Assembly: GCA_028278425.1 (NCBI GenBank)
Contig: JANQEJ010000037.1
Coordinates: 62,001-126,000 of the forward strand
Length of the DNA: 64,000 nucleotides
Source: Planctomycetota bacterium
Lineage (GTDB): Bacteria; Planctomycetota; UBA1135; GCA-002686595
Direction: 5' to 3'
Position 1 is the first letter of the stretch. Each line of letters starts with the position of its first letter. Made by a program: the position numbers and the translations under genes. The notes beneath the pieces were generated by a model. It searched no databases, had not been told where the DNA came from, and saw only the letters and a list, made by a program, of their open reading frames with translations. Positions 25,767-35,911 of the stretch are shown one piece after another.

Positions 25767-26495
25767 ATGCGGATGGCGCACTACTTTCTCGCGCTCGTCT
25801 TCGTGGCGGCGCCGACGCTCCTCGCGACCGCGGGCCTGGGAATCTTCCACGACGGCTCCAACCGCCATCTCACGCTCGGACTCCTGAGCGCGATCGCGAC
25901 CGTGGCGGTACACACGCTCCTGATCGTCTTCATGATCATCACCGGCAAGGTGATGAAGGCGGCCATGGAGACGCGGCCGCTGGCCCCCGATTTTCTCGAC
26001 GAGCTCAACCGCTTCTTCACCCAGAAGAGGGCCTATCCGCTGGCCGGGCTCGGCGCGGTTTCGATCACGGCGGTGGCGGTGATGGGCTATGCCCAGCGCG
26101 CCTTCGGCCTCCACCCGAGCGTGCACATGCTGCTCGGCCTCCTCGCCGTCTTCTTCAACCTGTGGGTGTTCCAGGCCGAGTACCGGGTGCTGCGCGACAA
26201 CCAGGATCTGCTCGACCGCACGGCCGCGGCGCTCGACGCGATCGACCGCGAGAAGGCCGCGCGGGGCGAACCGCCGGTCGAGGACGTCGACGAGATGCCC
26301 AGGCACCCGGTGCGGAACTGGCTCCTCGTGGCCGTGAGCTGCTGGCTCCCGTACCTCTACTGGGGTTTCATCGAGTGGAGCGGCGACTTCGGCCGGGTCG
26401 GGACGACCTTCCTGGTCCTGACGGTCGCGTGCTCGGCGAGCGCATTGCTCGCCGCCTGGTTCGCGCGATCCCGCGACGGCGTCCCCGCGAGCTAG
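25767..26495 (+). CDS. Hypothetical integral membrane protein
   Basis: A 242-residue protein with about five hydrophobic segments (roughly 6-22, 33-58, 85-103, 110-130, 185-205 and 213-232). A charged cytoplasmic stretch between 135 and 180 contains DRTAAALDAIDREKAARGE. No family was recognised. Histidines within the first helices (MAHYF, FHDGSNRH, VHTLL) could bind haem or metal, but this is speculation. Its TAG stop shares the palindrome CTAG with the stop of the convergent TPR lipoprotein gene. Confidence 0.65.
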   Translation: MRMAHYFLALVFVAAPTLLATAGLGIFHDGSNRHLTLGLLSAIATVAVHTLLIVFMIITGKVMKAAMETRPLAPDFLDELNRFFTQKRAYPLAGLGAVSITAVAVMGYAQRAFGLHPSVHMLLGLLAVFFNLWVFQAEYRVLRDNQDLLDRTAAALDAIDREKAARGEPPVEDVDEMPRHPVRNWLLVAVSCWLPYLYWGFIEWSGDFGRVGTTFLVLTVACSASALLAAWFARSRDGVPAS

Positions 26496-27730
26496 TTTCC
26501 GCCGAGCTCCGCCAGACGCTCCTGCACGTCCTTGTACTCGGGCCAGAAGAGCTCGATCTGGCGCAGGAGGTTCCGCCGCTCGGCGTCGTCGCTCGAGGCG
26601 AGCATCTTCGCGTAGAGGGCGTCCGCCTGTTCGATGAAGTCCTCGAGCGTGCGCTTTCTGTCGGCCGCGTCCTCGTAGAACTCCGCCTCGTCGAGCAGGC
26701 GCCCGTACGCCTCGACGGCCTCCTCGAAGCGGAAGTCGGTCTCGAGGTTCAAACCGCTCTGGTAGAGGGCCTCCCAGTGGTAGACCTCGACCAGGTTCCG
26801 CATGCGGTGGAACTCGACCTTCTGCTCCACGGTGATCTCGGCGCCCTCGGCGAGCTTCACGAGGGCCTCGTCCATCCGGTCCTGGCGCAGGAGCATGTCC
26901 GCCTCTCCGAGCAGCCGGGCCGCCTTGGTCTCGACCGCCATGCGCGCCCGGCCGTCGAGCGCGTCCGCGTTCTCCGGTTCCAAGAGGAGGACGAGGCGGT
27001 ACTCGTTGAAGGCGGCGGCCCAGAGCGCCTGGTCCTCGAAGCCGCGCGCGACGAACAGCCGCTGCTCCGCCAGCGACTTCTTCACCTGCGACTTGCGCAG
27101 CTCCGCACGCTCGTGGTCCGGGATGTACTTGTGGGTCGACTCGAAGCGGTGGCGCGCGGTCCGGTTGAAGTGCTCGTGCACCGCGCGGACCCCTTCGTTG
27201 TAGTAGCTCTCGCCCATCCCCTGGCGGTAGTTGATCAGGAGCAGTACGCGGCCCGCGCCCGAGAGCGCCGAGGTATTGCCGGGCGAGTAGTAGAGCGCCA
27301 GCTCGTAGGCCTCGAGCGCCTCCTCCATCTTCTCGCTCGACAGGAGCTCCAGCCCGGCCGTCAGCCACTGGTCCGTGAGCTGGTCGCGCGTCTTCAGCAG
27401 CCACTGGCCGACGACGGGGTTTCCGGGGTCACGGGCCAGGATCTCGTTGAAGTGCGCGAGCGCGTCCTCGAGGTTGCCGTCGAGGAGGTCTCGCCGGCCC
27501 TCGTTCAGGATGTACGCCATGCGCGCGTCGTGGGCGAGGCTCCGAATGCTCTCGTCGTCGGGGTTCTCGGCTTCCAGTCGGTCGGCCAGCTCGACCGCTG
27601 CCGTGTAGCGCTCCGCGCGCACCAGCTCGACCACCTCGGAGCCGCTCTGCGTCGCCACACAGCCGGTGAACAGGAGCGCGGGAAGAACCGCCAGGGGGCC
27701 GACGAGACGGCCGCGGGAAAGGAGGTGCAT
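26492..27730 (-). CDS. TPR-containing lipoprotein
   Basis: A 412-residue lipoprotein with signal MHLLSRGRLVGPLAVLPALLFTGC (Cys24). The mature part is nearly all helical with tetratricopeptide-type repeats, e.g. AERYTAAVELADRLEAENPDD, GNLEDALAHFNEILARDPGN and MEEALEAYELALYYSPGN. It probably scaffolds an envelope complex. It lies about 100 nt downstream of the two LptF/G-type permease genes on the same strand and may be transcribed with them. No catalytic residues are evident. Confidence 0.82.
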   Translation of the reverse strand: MHLLSRGRLVGPLAVLPALLFTGCVATQSGSEVVELVRAERYTAAVELADRLEAENPDDESIRSLAHDARMAYILNEGRRDLLDGNLEDALAHFNEILARDPGNPVVGQWLLKTRDQLTDQWLTAGLELLSSEKMEEALEAYELALYYSPGNTSALSGAGRVLLLINYRQGMGESYYNEGVRAVHEHFNRTARHRFESTHKYIPDHERAELRKSQVKKSLAEQRLFVARGFEDQALWAAAFNEYRLVLLLEPENADALDGRARMAVETKAARLLGEADMLLRQDRMDEALVKLAEGAEITVEQKVEFHRMRNLVEVYHWEALYQSGLNLETDFRFEEAVEAYGRLLDEAEFYEDAADRKRTLEDFIEQADALYAKMLASSDDAERRNLLRQIELFWPEYKDVQERLAELGGN

Positions 27731-27832
27731 GCTGGAATCGGGGCGTCGGGGTCGTGTGGAACGAGCTCGGGCCTCGGGGACGAACCGGGCGGCGGGATCT
27801 TCCTGGAACCCGACCGCCGCCTGCAAGGGGTT

Positions 27833-28954
27833 TCAGGAGCGCATCGAGCCGGTCAGGACGAGCCCGAGGCTGCCGAAGAGCACGACGGGGAACCACGCGG
27901 CGTACACCGGCCCGAGGAGCCCCTGGAGTCCCAGGGTGCGGGTCACGAAGTCCGTCCCGAAATAGACCAGGCAGAGCAGGACGCCGACCCCCACGCGCTC
28001 GACGCCGCGGCCGCGCCGCTGGCCGACGAGGAAGGGCATCCCGACCAGGAGCAGGAGCAGCCCGGCGAGCGGAAACGTCAGGTGGTACTGGCGCACGGTG
28101 CGGTACTGGAGGTTGTCGGGATCGCGCTCCAGAAGCACCCGGACCTGCGCGAACGAGAGGTCGAGGGGGTGCGTGCGGCCGCGCCAGGCGACCTCGACGT
28201 CGTCCGGCCCCACGTTCACGTGGTCGAAGACCTCGATGCGTTCGCCGCGGCGCTTGCTCTCGTCGACGTAGGTGAGGTGACCGTCGACGAGCTGCCACCG
28301 CCACCGCCCGTCGACGAGCTCCGGCGAATGGGCGAGCGCGGCGTCGATCGCCACCGCCGCGTCCCCCACCGCGATCATCGATGTGATGCCGGTCATCTCG
28401 GGGCCGCCGGTGAGCGGCCCGTTGGCGCGGTACTCCTCGAGTCTCACGCGCTGGCGGTCGGAGTCCTTCACCCAGAAGTTTTCGAGCACGGGCTCTTCGC
28501 GCTGCTCGATCAAATACTCGCGCAGCACGTCGCGCTCGCGGCTCAACGCCTCGGTCGCCCACTCCCGCAGGGCGAACATCCCCCCCGCGAGGAGCACCGC
28601 GCCCAGGTAGACCGGCGCGAAGAGCCGCCGCGAGCTGACGCCCGCGTTGAGGGCGGCGACGACCTCGTTGTGGCGCACCATCTTGGCCGCCGTGAAGAGG
28701 CCCGCCACGAGCGTGACGAAGGGCGACATCTCGAGGTAGAGAAACGGAAGGTGCAGGGCGTAGTAGCGCCCGATCGTCCCCATCCCCGGCATCGTGCCGT
28801 CAGCGTGCTCCGTCAGGTACTCGTCGAGGTTGACCGAGGAGTCGATGATGACGTAGAGCCCCACCACGAGGAGGAACGCGGCCAGGTACGACAACCCGAA
28901 GAGCCGCATCACGTAGCGGTCGAGCCGGCCGCCCTTGATCAGGGCGCGCGTCAT
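27833..28954 (-). CDS. LptF/LptG (YjgP/YjgQ) family permease, second copy
   Basis: Membrane subunit of a lipopolysaccharide-export-type ABC transporter, 373 aa. It has an N-terminal amphipathic start (LDRYVMRLFGLSYLAAFL), three early membrane helices, SPFVTLVAGLFTAAKMVRHNE (the conserved coupling segment), a periplasmic beta-jellyroll-like region (about 150-265) and three C-terminal helices with FPLAGLLLLLVGMPF. Its ATG overlaps the stop of the other permease gene as ATGA. The pair would form the LptF-LptG heterodimer; which is F and which G cannot be decided here. The LptB ATPase is not in the window. Confidence 0.88.
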   Translation of the reverse strand: MTRALIKGGRLDRYVMRLFGLSYLAAFLLVVGLYVIIDSSVNLDEYLTEHADGTMPGMGTIGRYYALHLPFLYLEMSPFVTLVAGLFTAAKMVRHNEVVAALNAGVSSRRLFAPVYLGAVLLAGGMFALREWATEALSRERDVLREYLIEQREEPVLENFWVKDSDRQRVRLEEYRANGPLTGGPEMTGITSMIAVGDAAVAIDAALAHSPELVDGRWRWQLVDGHLTYVDESKRRGERIEVFDHVNVGPDDVEVAWRGRTHPLDLSFAQVRVLLERDPDNLQYRTVRQYHLTFPLAGLLLLLVGMPFLVGQRRGRGVERVGVGVLLCLVYFGTDFVTRTLGLQGLLGPVYAAWFPVVLFGSLGLVLTGSMRS

Positions 28955-30060
28955 CGCCTGACCATTCGCCGGAGGAGGAAGAGCCCGATCGCCAGGTAGA
29001 TCCCGTTGGTCGTCCACGCGGCGAGCCCCGGCCCGATCAAGCCCACGCCGGCGAGCTCCTTCCCCAGCCGCATGGAGAGCAGGTAATAGAGGAACGCGTA
29101 GGCCGTCGCGCCGGTCAACGCGCCGAGCTGCGTTCCGCTCCGCAGCCAGAGCCCCGTCGGCGCGCCCAGGATCAGAAACACGAGGTACGTCACCGAGAGC
29201 GCGATGCGCTTCTGGATCTCGTAGCGATACGCCTCGCGATTCTCGACGTCCAAGGGCTCCTCGCCGGAGCCGAGCCCGCTGCCGTCGAGGCGCGCGAGCA
29301 TCTCGGACGTCGTCAGGTACTTGGGGACGTTGCGGTCCTTCTGGGGCTGTTGCCCGAGGTCGGCGAGCGGGATCCGGAGCGACGGGGACTCGATCTTGAA
29401 CTCGTCGTCCTCGCGCAGCGTGCGCGCGTTGAGGAAGCGCACCTCCATCGCGCCCGAGCCCTCGGGGAAGTCGATCGAGATGGCGTCGGCCACCAGCACG
29501 ACGTTCTCGGTCTCGCCGGTCTCCTCGTCCTCCAGCGGGTAGCTGATGATCACCTCGTGGAAGATCCCCGTCTCCGCGTCGCGGCGGGACGAGCTGAGAT
29601 AGAAGTCGCCGATCTCGAACTCCGTGCGGCCCTGTCCGAGCGAGCGGAACTCGCTCTCCTCCGCCTCGCGGAGGAAGACGCGCTGGTTGTACTTCTGCTC
29701 CGGCGACACCGTCGAGAGCAGCCAGTGGGTGCCGATCGCGCAGACGACGGCGACGACCAGGCCGGGGAGGAGCACCTTCAGCGGGTGGATGCCCGCCATG
29801 CGGATCGCGGTCCACTCGTTCTCCGCGGCGAGCCGCCCGAACGTCGACACCACGCCGAGCAGGAAGGCGATCGGCGCCAGGTAGGGAACCAGCTCGGTGA
29901 CGACCATCGGGATGTAGTCGAACACCTTGTCGAGGCCGACGCCCTGGAGCCGGTGCACCGCCTGGATCGTGATCGCCGGCATCACCATGAAGGCGATGCC
30001 GGTCAGCGCGAAGGCGAACGACAGGACGAGCTGCCGCAGGACGTAGAGCTGAAGCGTCAA
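28951..30060 (-). CDS. LptF/LptG (YjgP/YjgQ) family permease, first copy
   Basis: Partner permease of the LPS exporter, 369 aa from TTG 30060. Features are the first helix LTLQLYVLRQLVLSFAFAL, YLAPIAFLLGVVSTFGRLAAENE followed by TAIRMAGIHPLKVL (the cytoplasmic coupling helix), a long periplasmic domain (about 125-270), and the last helices with LSVTYLVFLILGAPTGLWLRSG. The start is uncertain: an ATG 114 nt further upstream would invade the divergent kinase gene, so TTG at the homologous N-terminus was preferred. It is co-transcribed with the second permease (ATGA overlap). Confidence 0.87.
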   Translation of the reverse strand: MTLQLYVLRQLVLSFAFALTGIAFMVMPAITIQAVHRLQGVGLDKVFDYIPMVVTELVPYLAPIAFLLGVVSTFGRLAAENEWTAIRMAGIHPLKVLLPGLVVAVVCAIGTHWLLSTVSPEQKYNQRVFLREAEESEFRSLGQGRTEFEIGDFYLSSSRRDAETGIFHEVIISYPLEDEETGETENVVLVADAISIDFPEGSGAMEVRFLNARTLREDDEFKIESPSLRIPLADLGQQPQKDRNVPKYLTTSEMLARLDGSGLGSGEEPLDVENREAYRYEIQKRIALSVTYLVFLILGAPTGLWLRSGTQLGALTGATAYAFLYYLLSMRLGKELAGVGLIGPGLAAWTTNGIYLAIGLFLLRRMVRR

Positions 30061-30068
30061 GGCGCGGG

Positions 30069-30074
30069 TAGGAT
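30069..30074 (+). promoter_or_regulatory. -10-like TAGGAT box deciding the start of the tandem kinase gene
   Basis: TAGGAT overlaps an in-frame ATG at 30073, which would be unusual for a translated start. The next in-frame start, GTG at 30082, is 7 nt downstream of the box, the same spacing as other genes in the window. Confidence 0.45.
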
Positions 30075-30081
30075 GCCCTTT

Positions 30082-31350
30082 GTGGCGGAGACGATCCAAG
30101 GCCGGGTCCTGAAGGCCAACGCCGCGCGCACGGTGTACGTCGACTCGCGCGGCGTCGTCGTGAAGCGCTTCCACAACCCGAGCGCGGTCCAGGCCCTACG
30201 CGACCGGCGGCGGGCCGTTTCCGAGCACCGCCTGCTCGCGGCCCTCGCGGCGCGCGAGCTTCCGGTGCCCCGGCCCCTGGAGGTCCGCCGCGCGCGCGGC
30301 GCGTGGGAGGTGGTGATGGAGTGGATTCCGGAGGCGGCCACGCTCGGCGCCGTTCTCGCCGGCGAGCGCCGCTCCCCGGTGCCGCTCGAGGTCCTCGCGA
30401 CGCGCCTGGGCCGGCTCCTCGCCCGCGCCCACGCCGCCGGGCTCGACCATCCCGACCTGCACCCGGGAAACGTGCTGATCGACGCCGACGGAAACCCCTG
30501 GCTGGTCGACTTCCACAAGGCGCGCCTTCGGTCGCGGACCGATCCGAAGCTCCTCGAGCGCGACCTCGTGGCCCTCGGCGCGGCGGTGCGCGAGCTCTTC
30601 CCCCCCCGCCTGCGCGCACGCTTCGCGCTCGCCTGGCGGCGCGCCCTGCCCGACGAGCTCGCGTCGGGGCTCGCCGAGCCGGCGCGGCTTGCGCGCGACG
30701 TCGAGGACCGCGCGCGGGTCCGCCGCCGCGCCGTGCTGGCGCACGCGCAGGGGCGCTGGACGCGCACGTCGTCCTCGTGCGTCGAGACGGCGCGCGCCTT
30801 CCAGCGACGCGACCTGCCCGAGGACTTCGCCGAGCGCCTGGAGAGCGCGAGCCGCCACCGCTCCCGGTACGTCGAGGTTGCGCTCTACGATCAGCAGGTG
30901 CGCGCGCTCGTCCTCCGGGGCCGCGCCAACGAGCTGCGCGCGCGCTGGTATTCGGCGGTGCGGCTGTGCGACCACCGCGTTCCCGCGCTCGCGCCGCTGT
31001 GCCTCTCGGCGCACTGGGCGGCCTTCGAGATCCCCGCCGGAGCGCAGCCGGTCGCGGCCGCGCCGTCGCCGCAGCAGCTCGGCGCGCTCCTCGGCACGCT
31101 GCACGACCGCGGCCTCGACGTGGACGCGCTCGACGGGCTCTACGAGCACGGCGACGCGCTTCTCCTCGCTCCGCCGCCGCGGCTCCTGCACCTCGACCCG
31201 CGCCCCGGCGCGTGTGCGGCGAAGCGGCGGTTCGAGGCGCTCCGCGGCGCGGCGGTCGACGCGGCGGACCCCGGGCTCCGCGCGGCCTACGTCGCGGCCT
31301 TCCGCCACGGCGCGCGGGAGGGCCGCCGGCTCGCGGCGGACGTTCTCTAG
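30082..31350 (+). CDS. Tandem lipopolysaccharide-kinase-like protein (one active, one degenerate lobe)
   Basis: A 422-residue protein of the InaA/WaaP/RIO-like kinase group that phosphorylates sugars of the LPS core. The first half has a VVVKRFHNP lysine strand, VVMEWIPEA hinge, the catalytic loop HPDLHPGNVLID and the metal-binding DFHKARL. The second half (about 225-422) repeats the kinase outline (HRSRYVEVALYDQ, LSAHWAAFEIPAG hinge-like, LGALLGTLHDRGLDV, LLHLDPRPG) but lacks a clear catalytic Asp-x-x-x-x-Asn. It therefore seems to be a fused, degenerate second copy. It is divergent from the LptF/G pair, in line with LPS work. Its TAG stop shares CTAG with the convergent FHA gene. Confidence 0.75.
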   Translation: MAETIQGRVLKANAARTVYVDSRGVVVKRFHNPSAVQALRDRRRAVSEHRLLAALAARELPVPRPLEVRRARGAWEVVMEWIPEAATLGAVLAGERRSPVPLEVLATRLGRLLARAHAAGLDHPDLHPGNVLIDADGNPWLVDFHKARLRSRTDPKLLERDLVALGAAVRELFPPRLRARFALAWRRALPDELASGLAEPARLARDVEDRARVRRRAVLAHAQGRWTRTSSSCVETARAFQRRDLPEDFAERLESASRHRSRYVEVALYDQQVRALVLRGRANELRARWYSAVRLCDHRVPALAPLCLSAHWAAFEIPAGAQPVAAAPSPQQLGALLGTLHDRGLDVDALDGLYEHGDALLLAPPPRLLHLDPRPGACAAKRRFEALRGAAVDAADPGLRAAYVAAFRHGAREGRRLAADVL

Positions 31351-32717
31351 AGGATGTCCTTCTCCCGCGCGAACTCGCGCACGATCGAGTTCTTGACCAG
31401 GACCGCGTAGGCGTCCGGTTTGGCGCTCTTCCAGCCCTTGAGGTGGAGCTCCACCTCCGGGATCTGGACCAGGTAGCTCGCCGCCTCGTCCTCCATCTCC
31501 TCGTCGCCGATCATCGTGATCGAGTAGACGAGCCAGGTCACCGCCTTGGCGACGTCGTCGCGATCGTACTCATAGCGCGCCTGCTGCATGCGGTCGAGGT
31601 GGTACTCGGCCCGCTCGGCGACCTGCTCCTCGCGCAGGGCGAGGGCGGATTCCCGCTCGCCGCCGGCCGCGCTCTCGAGGAACGCGTCGATCACCAGGAA
31701 GGCCTGCTTGTAGTCGCGCGGCGACGTCTTGACGAGGCTCTTCACCTCCCACTCGATGTCCTCGTACGTCGGCGGGTCGCCGAGGCTCACGTAGCCGCGG
31801 AAGCGCCGCTCCTGGCGGTCGACCCAGTCCATCTCGGGGTGGTTCGGCCAGCGCTCGCGGAAGTACTTGCAGCGCATGAGGAACACGCGCACCTTCGGCT
31901 TCTCCGGCGAGCCCTGGAGGTAGAGCTTCTCGTACTTGGCGAGCTTGGCGTCCTTGTAGCTCGTGCCGATCATGTTGTGCCGGTCGAGCTCCGCCTGGCT
32001 GGCGCGCTCGTCGAGCGTCGCGAAAAGCTCCGCGATCTTCTTGCGCTCCGCGTCGGTCTGTTCGCGCGAGATGCTCTCGAGCTTCTGGCGCGCCAGATCC
32101 CAGCTCCCTTCCTCGATGTGGCGCTCGACGGCGGCGATCGTCGCCTGGACCGGCGCGACGCCCTTCGACGCCTCGGACATGAAGATCTTGAAGACGAGCA
32201 ACGCGACCGCCGCGGCGCCGCCGACGACGAGGAGCGCGATGACGTAGCCGGGGAGCCCGCGCTGCACGCGCGGCTTGGTGCGCTGGACGACCGAGCGGTC
32301 GCCGCGCCGCTTCGCCTCCGCCATCGCCCGCTGGCGGCGGATCGCATGGTCCTGAGCCGCGTTGCCGACCGCGCGCTTGCCCGCTTCCGCCGCCACGGCG
32401 CCGCCGGCCGCGCCGGACCCGGGCGGGGACGCCTCGTCCTCGAGCCAGATCCGCACGGAGCCGATGCTCGCGTGCGCCCCGAGGACGAGCGGCGCTTCGT
32501 CCTCGATCGCGGTGCCCTCGATCTCGGGCGGAACGACGCCCGGACGCGTGCGAAGGACGGCCTGACCGCCGCTGATCGAGAGCTCCGCGTGGATCTCCGC
32601 GACGTCGGTGGAGCTCACCTTGAGCTTGGCCTCCTGGCCCGTGCCGATGGTCAGGACGCCGTCGCCCACGCGAAACGCGCGGCGCTTCCCGCCTTCCTCA
32701 ACGATCAGTCTGGCCAT
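31347..32717 (-). CDS. FHA-domain transmembrane protein
   Basis: A 456-residue membrane protein. Residues 5-92 look like a forkhead-associated domain, which usually reads phosphothreonine (RAFRVGDGVLTIGTG, VAEIHAELSISGG, with His43). A basic linker, a single membrane helix (157-180) and a C-terminal region of about 270 helical residues follow (RHIEEGSWDLARQKLESISREQ, AKYEKLYLQGSPEKPKVRVF), possibly degenerate TPR. The cytoplasmic FHA would link an envelope scaffold to a Ser/Thr kinase. It is 13 nt downstream of the CAP-domain lipoprotein and probably in the same operon. Confidence 0.82.
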   Translation of the reverse strand: MARLIVEEGGKRRAFRVGDGVLTIGTGQEAKLKVSSTDVAEIHAELSISGGQAVLRTRPGVVPPEIEGTAIEDEAPLVLGAHASIGSVRIWLEDEASPPGSGAAGGAVAAEAGKRAVGNAAQDHAIRRQRAMAEAKRRGDRSVVQRTKPRVQRGLPGYVIALLVVGGAAAVALLVFKIFMSEASKGVAPVQATIAAVERHIEEGSWDLARQKLESISREQTDAERKKIAELFATLDERASQAELDRHNMIGTSYKDAKLAKYEKLYLQGSPEKPKVRVFLMRCKYFRERWPNHPEMDWVDRQERRFRGYVSLGDPPTYEDIEWEVKSLVKTSPRDYKQAFLVIDAFLESAAGGERESALALREEQVAERAEYHLDRMQQARYEYDRDDVAKAVTWLVYSITMIGDEEMEDEAASYLVQIPEVELHLKGWKSAKPDAYAVLVKNSIVREFAREKDIL

Positions 32718-32730
32718 GCTCTGGGGGTGC

Positions 32731-34968
32731 TCAGAGTTCCGCTTCGAAATCCCGGCCCGCCCCGAAGTTCTGGGTCCAGTACGGGCCGGAGAGGCCGCTC
32801 GCCATTTCGCGGTGCCCCTCCATCAGGATGTTGCGGTGGTGACCGCTCGAGTGCAACCAGCCGACGTGGGCGCCCATCGGATCGCCGCCGCCCATGTGGC
32901 AGTTCTCGCTGGCGCCCCAGACGTAGCCCCGCCGCCGCATGCGGTCGCCGGGGGTCTTGCGCTCGGGATCGGGCTCGAAGTGCCCGAAATCGCCGGTATC
33001 GGACATGTAGATCGAGTGGTCCTCCGCCGCCGCCTGGATCAGCGGGTTCCACGCCAGCGCGCGGCGGCCGAACATCAGACGGTACTCGTTCGTGATCTCC
33101 ACCTGGCGGCGCTCGGCCGAGTCCGCGGGGGCACCGTTCTCGGGAACGTCCCCGCCGTTCCAAAGCGCTTCGGTATAGGCCAGGACCTTGCGCGAGCGCG
33201 CCAGCTCGTCGCGCTCCTCCTCGTTCCACGCGAAATCGCGCAGCGCGATGCGGTCCAGGTCCGGATCCAACCCGTCGATCCACTCGGGCAGGTCCTCGCC
33301 GCGCTCGAAGACGACGCGCAGCTCCGTCTGCCGCTCGCGGTTCCAGGAGAGCTCCGCGAGGTGTCCGCGGAAGCGTTTCGCCAGCTCGACCTCGTTCTGC
33401 TCGGCCCATACGTCGCGCACGGCCTGCACCAGCACGTCGACGCGGCGCTGCACCGCCGGGTAGAGCTTCGCGCGTTCCGGCGGACACTCCGGCGGGCGGT
33501 AGGGGTAGAAGTACTCCTCTTCGTCGAAGATCAGCTCGAGGGCCGCGGCGCGGGCTTCGTCGAGCTCGGTGCGGGCCTCGGCGAGCTTCGCGAGCTTCTT
33601 CATCGTGCGGTCGCGGGCGAGCTCCGCGATGCTGCGACGCCAGCGCGCGCCGAGCGCCTCGATCAGCTCGACCTTGGCGCCCTCCTCGAAGAAGGCGTCG
33701 TAGAGCTCGTCGCGGCGTTTGCCCTTGGCGCCGGCGAACTCCTCGGTCATCTCCTTCAGGCGCGCGGTGCGCTCGATCGAAGCGAGCTCCTCGCGCGCGA
33801 TCCAGTCGCCCTGGAAGAACGTGTAGCCGCCCTTCGGCGGGAACTCGCCGCGGTAGCGGCCGACGATGCCGGCCACCTCGTGCGACGCGAGCCGGCCGTC
33901 GGACTCGAGCTGCGCGAGCACCTTCCACGAGGCGTTGACCTCGTCGCGCAGCAGGCGCTCCTGGATCAGGCCGAGCTCCGCCCGCAGCGAGAGCTGCGCG
34001 TCTTCCGCCAAGCCGACGAGGACCTTGGACGGCACCTCGGACCAGCCGAGCTCCTCGCCGCGGACGACGACGTGCTCCGCCCGGACGGCCTCGACGCCCA
34101 GGGCGCTGAAGTCGCCCCGTCCCGACGCGAAGGCCGCGACGAGCTCCTCGCGCAGCAGAACCCGGTCGCCGACGTCGCGCGCCAGGCCCGTGTACTCGTC
34201 GCGTTCGACGCTGTAGGTCGAGTTGGCCGCCGCCTCGAGGTACGCGTCGTGCGCGCCGGCGAGGTCGCCGTCGCGCAGGCGCTGGCGGGCGCGGTTCACC
34301 CAGGCCCGTACCGACGTGGGTTCGGGTTCCGCTCCCGGGTCAAGCGCCTCGACGCGCACCCAGACGTCGCCGTCGACCTCGGCGGTGCCCGGTTCGACGA
34401 CCGGCTCTCCGGCGGGCTCGTCCGCCTCGGCGTAGCCTCCATCGATCGGCTCCGGCGCGGCCCGCTCGTACGGGTCCCAGGTCGGCTCCTCGCGCAGGGT
34501 GGGCCGCTGGTCGGCGACGGCGACCACGGACTCGGCTTCCGACTCGGGTTCCGGCTCGGGCTGCGGCTCCGAAGGCTCGGCCTTCGGCCGGCTCTTCTTC
34601 AAGCCGAGGTAGAGCTCGGCCAGGCCGCTGAGCTCCCTGTCGATCTCCGCGCGCACGACCGGATCGCGCTCGGCGGCGCGGAGCTCCTGCAGCTTCCGTT
34701 GCGTCACGGCGCGCGAGGTGGTGACGGCCGCTTCCCGGATCGCGGCGACCCGGCCGCGGGTCTCCTCGCGCCGGTCGCGCACGGCGTCGATCCGATCGCG
34801 CAGGGACGCCGTGGACGACGCCGGCACGTCCTTCAGGTAGGTCTCGGCGCGCTCGAGGTCCCCGCTGGCCAGGGCCGCGTCGACCCGGGCCACCGGGTCG
34901 GGCCCCGGGGAGCAGGCGGTCGCAACGGCGATCGCGCAGAGCCCGGTTAATAGGGAAGTCAGGCGCAT
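32731..34968 (-). CDS. Large lipoprotein with C-terminal CAP/SCP domain
   Basis: A 745-residue lipoprotein (signal MRLTSLLTGLCAIAVATAC, Cys19). The N-terminal third has helical and Glu/Pro-rich disordered segments (PSEPQPEPEPESEAES). The middle is charged and helical. The last 135 residues form a CAP/SCP-like (PR-1-type) domain: EITNEYRLMFGRRALAWNPL, DHSIYMSDTGDFGHFEP, ASENCHMGGG, GWLHSSGHHRNILME and a final GPYWTQNFG. The motif with His near DFGHF and GHHRNIL matches the usual CAP cavity. Bacterial CAP proteins act at surfaces, role mostly unknown. It lies 16 nt after the sigma-54 activator gene. Confidence 0.82.
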   Translation of the reverse strand: MRLTSLLTGLCAIAVATACSPGPDPVARVDAALASGDLERAETYLKDVPASSTASLRDRIDAVRDRREETRGRVAAIREAAVTTSRAVTQRKLQELRAAERDPVVRAEIDRELSGLAELYLGLKKSRPKAEPSEPQPEPEPESEAESVVAVADQRPTLREEPTWDPYERAAPEPIDGGYAEADEPAGEPVVEPGTAEVDGDVWVRVEALDPGAEPEPTSVRAWVNRARQRLRDGDLAGAHDAYLEAAANSTYSVERDEYTGLARDVGDRVLLREELVAAFASGRGDFSALGVEAVRAEHVVVRGEELGWSEVPSKVLVGLAEDAQLSLRAELGLIQERLLRDEVNASWKVLAQLESDGRLASHEVAGIVGRYRGEFPPKGGYTFFQGDWIAREELASIERTARLKEMTEEFAGAKGKRRDELYDAFFEEGAKVELIEALGARWRRSIAELARDRTMKKLAKLAEARTELDEARAAALELIFDEEEYFYPYRPPECPPERAKLYPAVQRRVDVLVQAVRDVWAEQNEVELAKRFRGHLAELSWNRERQTELRVVFERGEDLPEWIDGLDPDLDRIALRDFAWNEEERDELARSRKVLAYTEALWNGGDVPENGAPADSAERRQVEITNEYRLMFGRRALAWNPLIQAAAEDHSIYMSDTGDFGHFEPDPERKTPGDRMRRRGYVWGASENCHMGGGDPMGAHVGWLHSSGHHRNILMEGHREMASGLSGPYWTQNFGAGRDFEAEL

Positions 34969-34984
34969 GGGGGGATTTCGGTGC

Positions 34985-35907
<923 letters not shown>

Positions 35908-35911
<4 letters not shown>

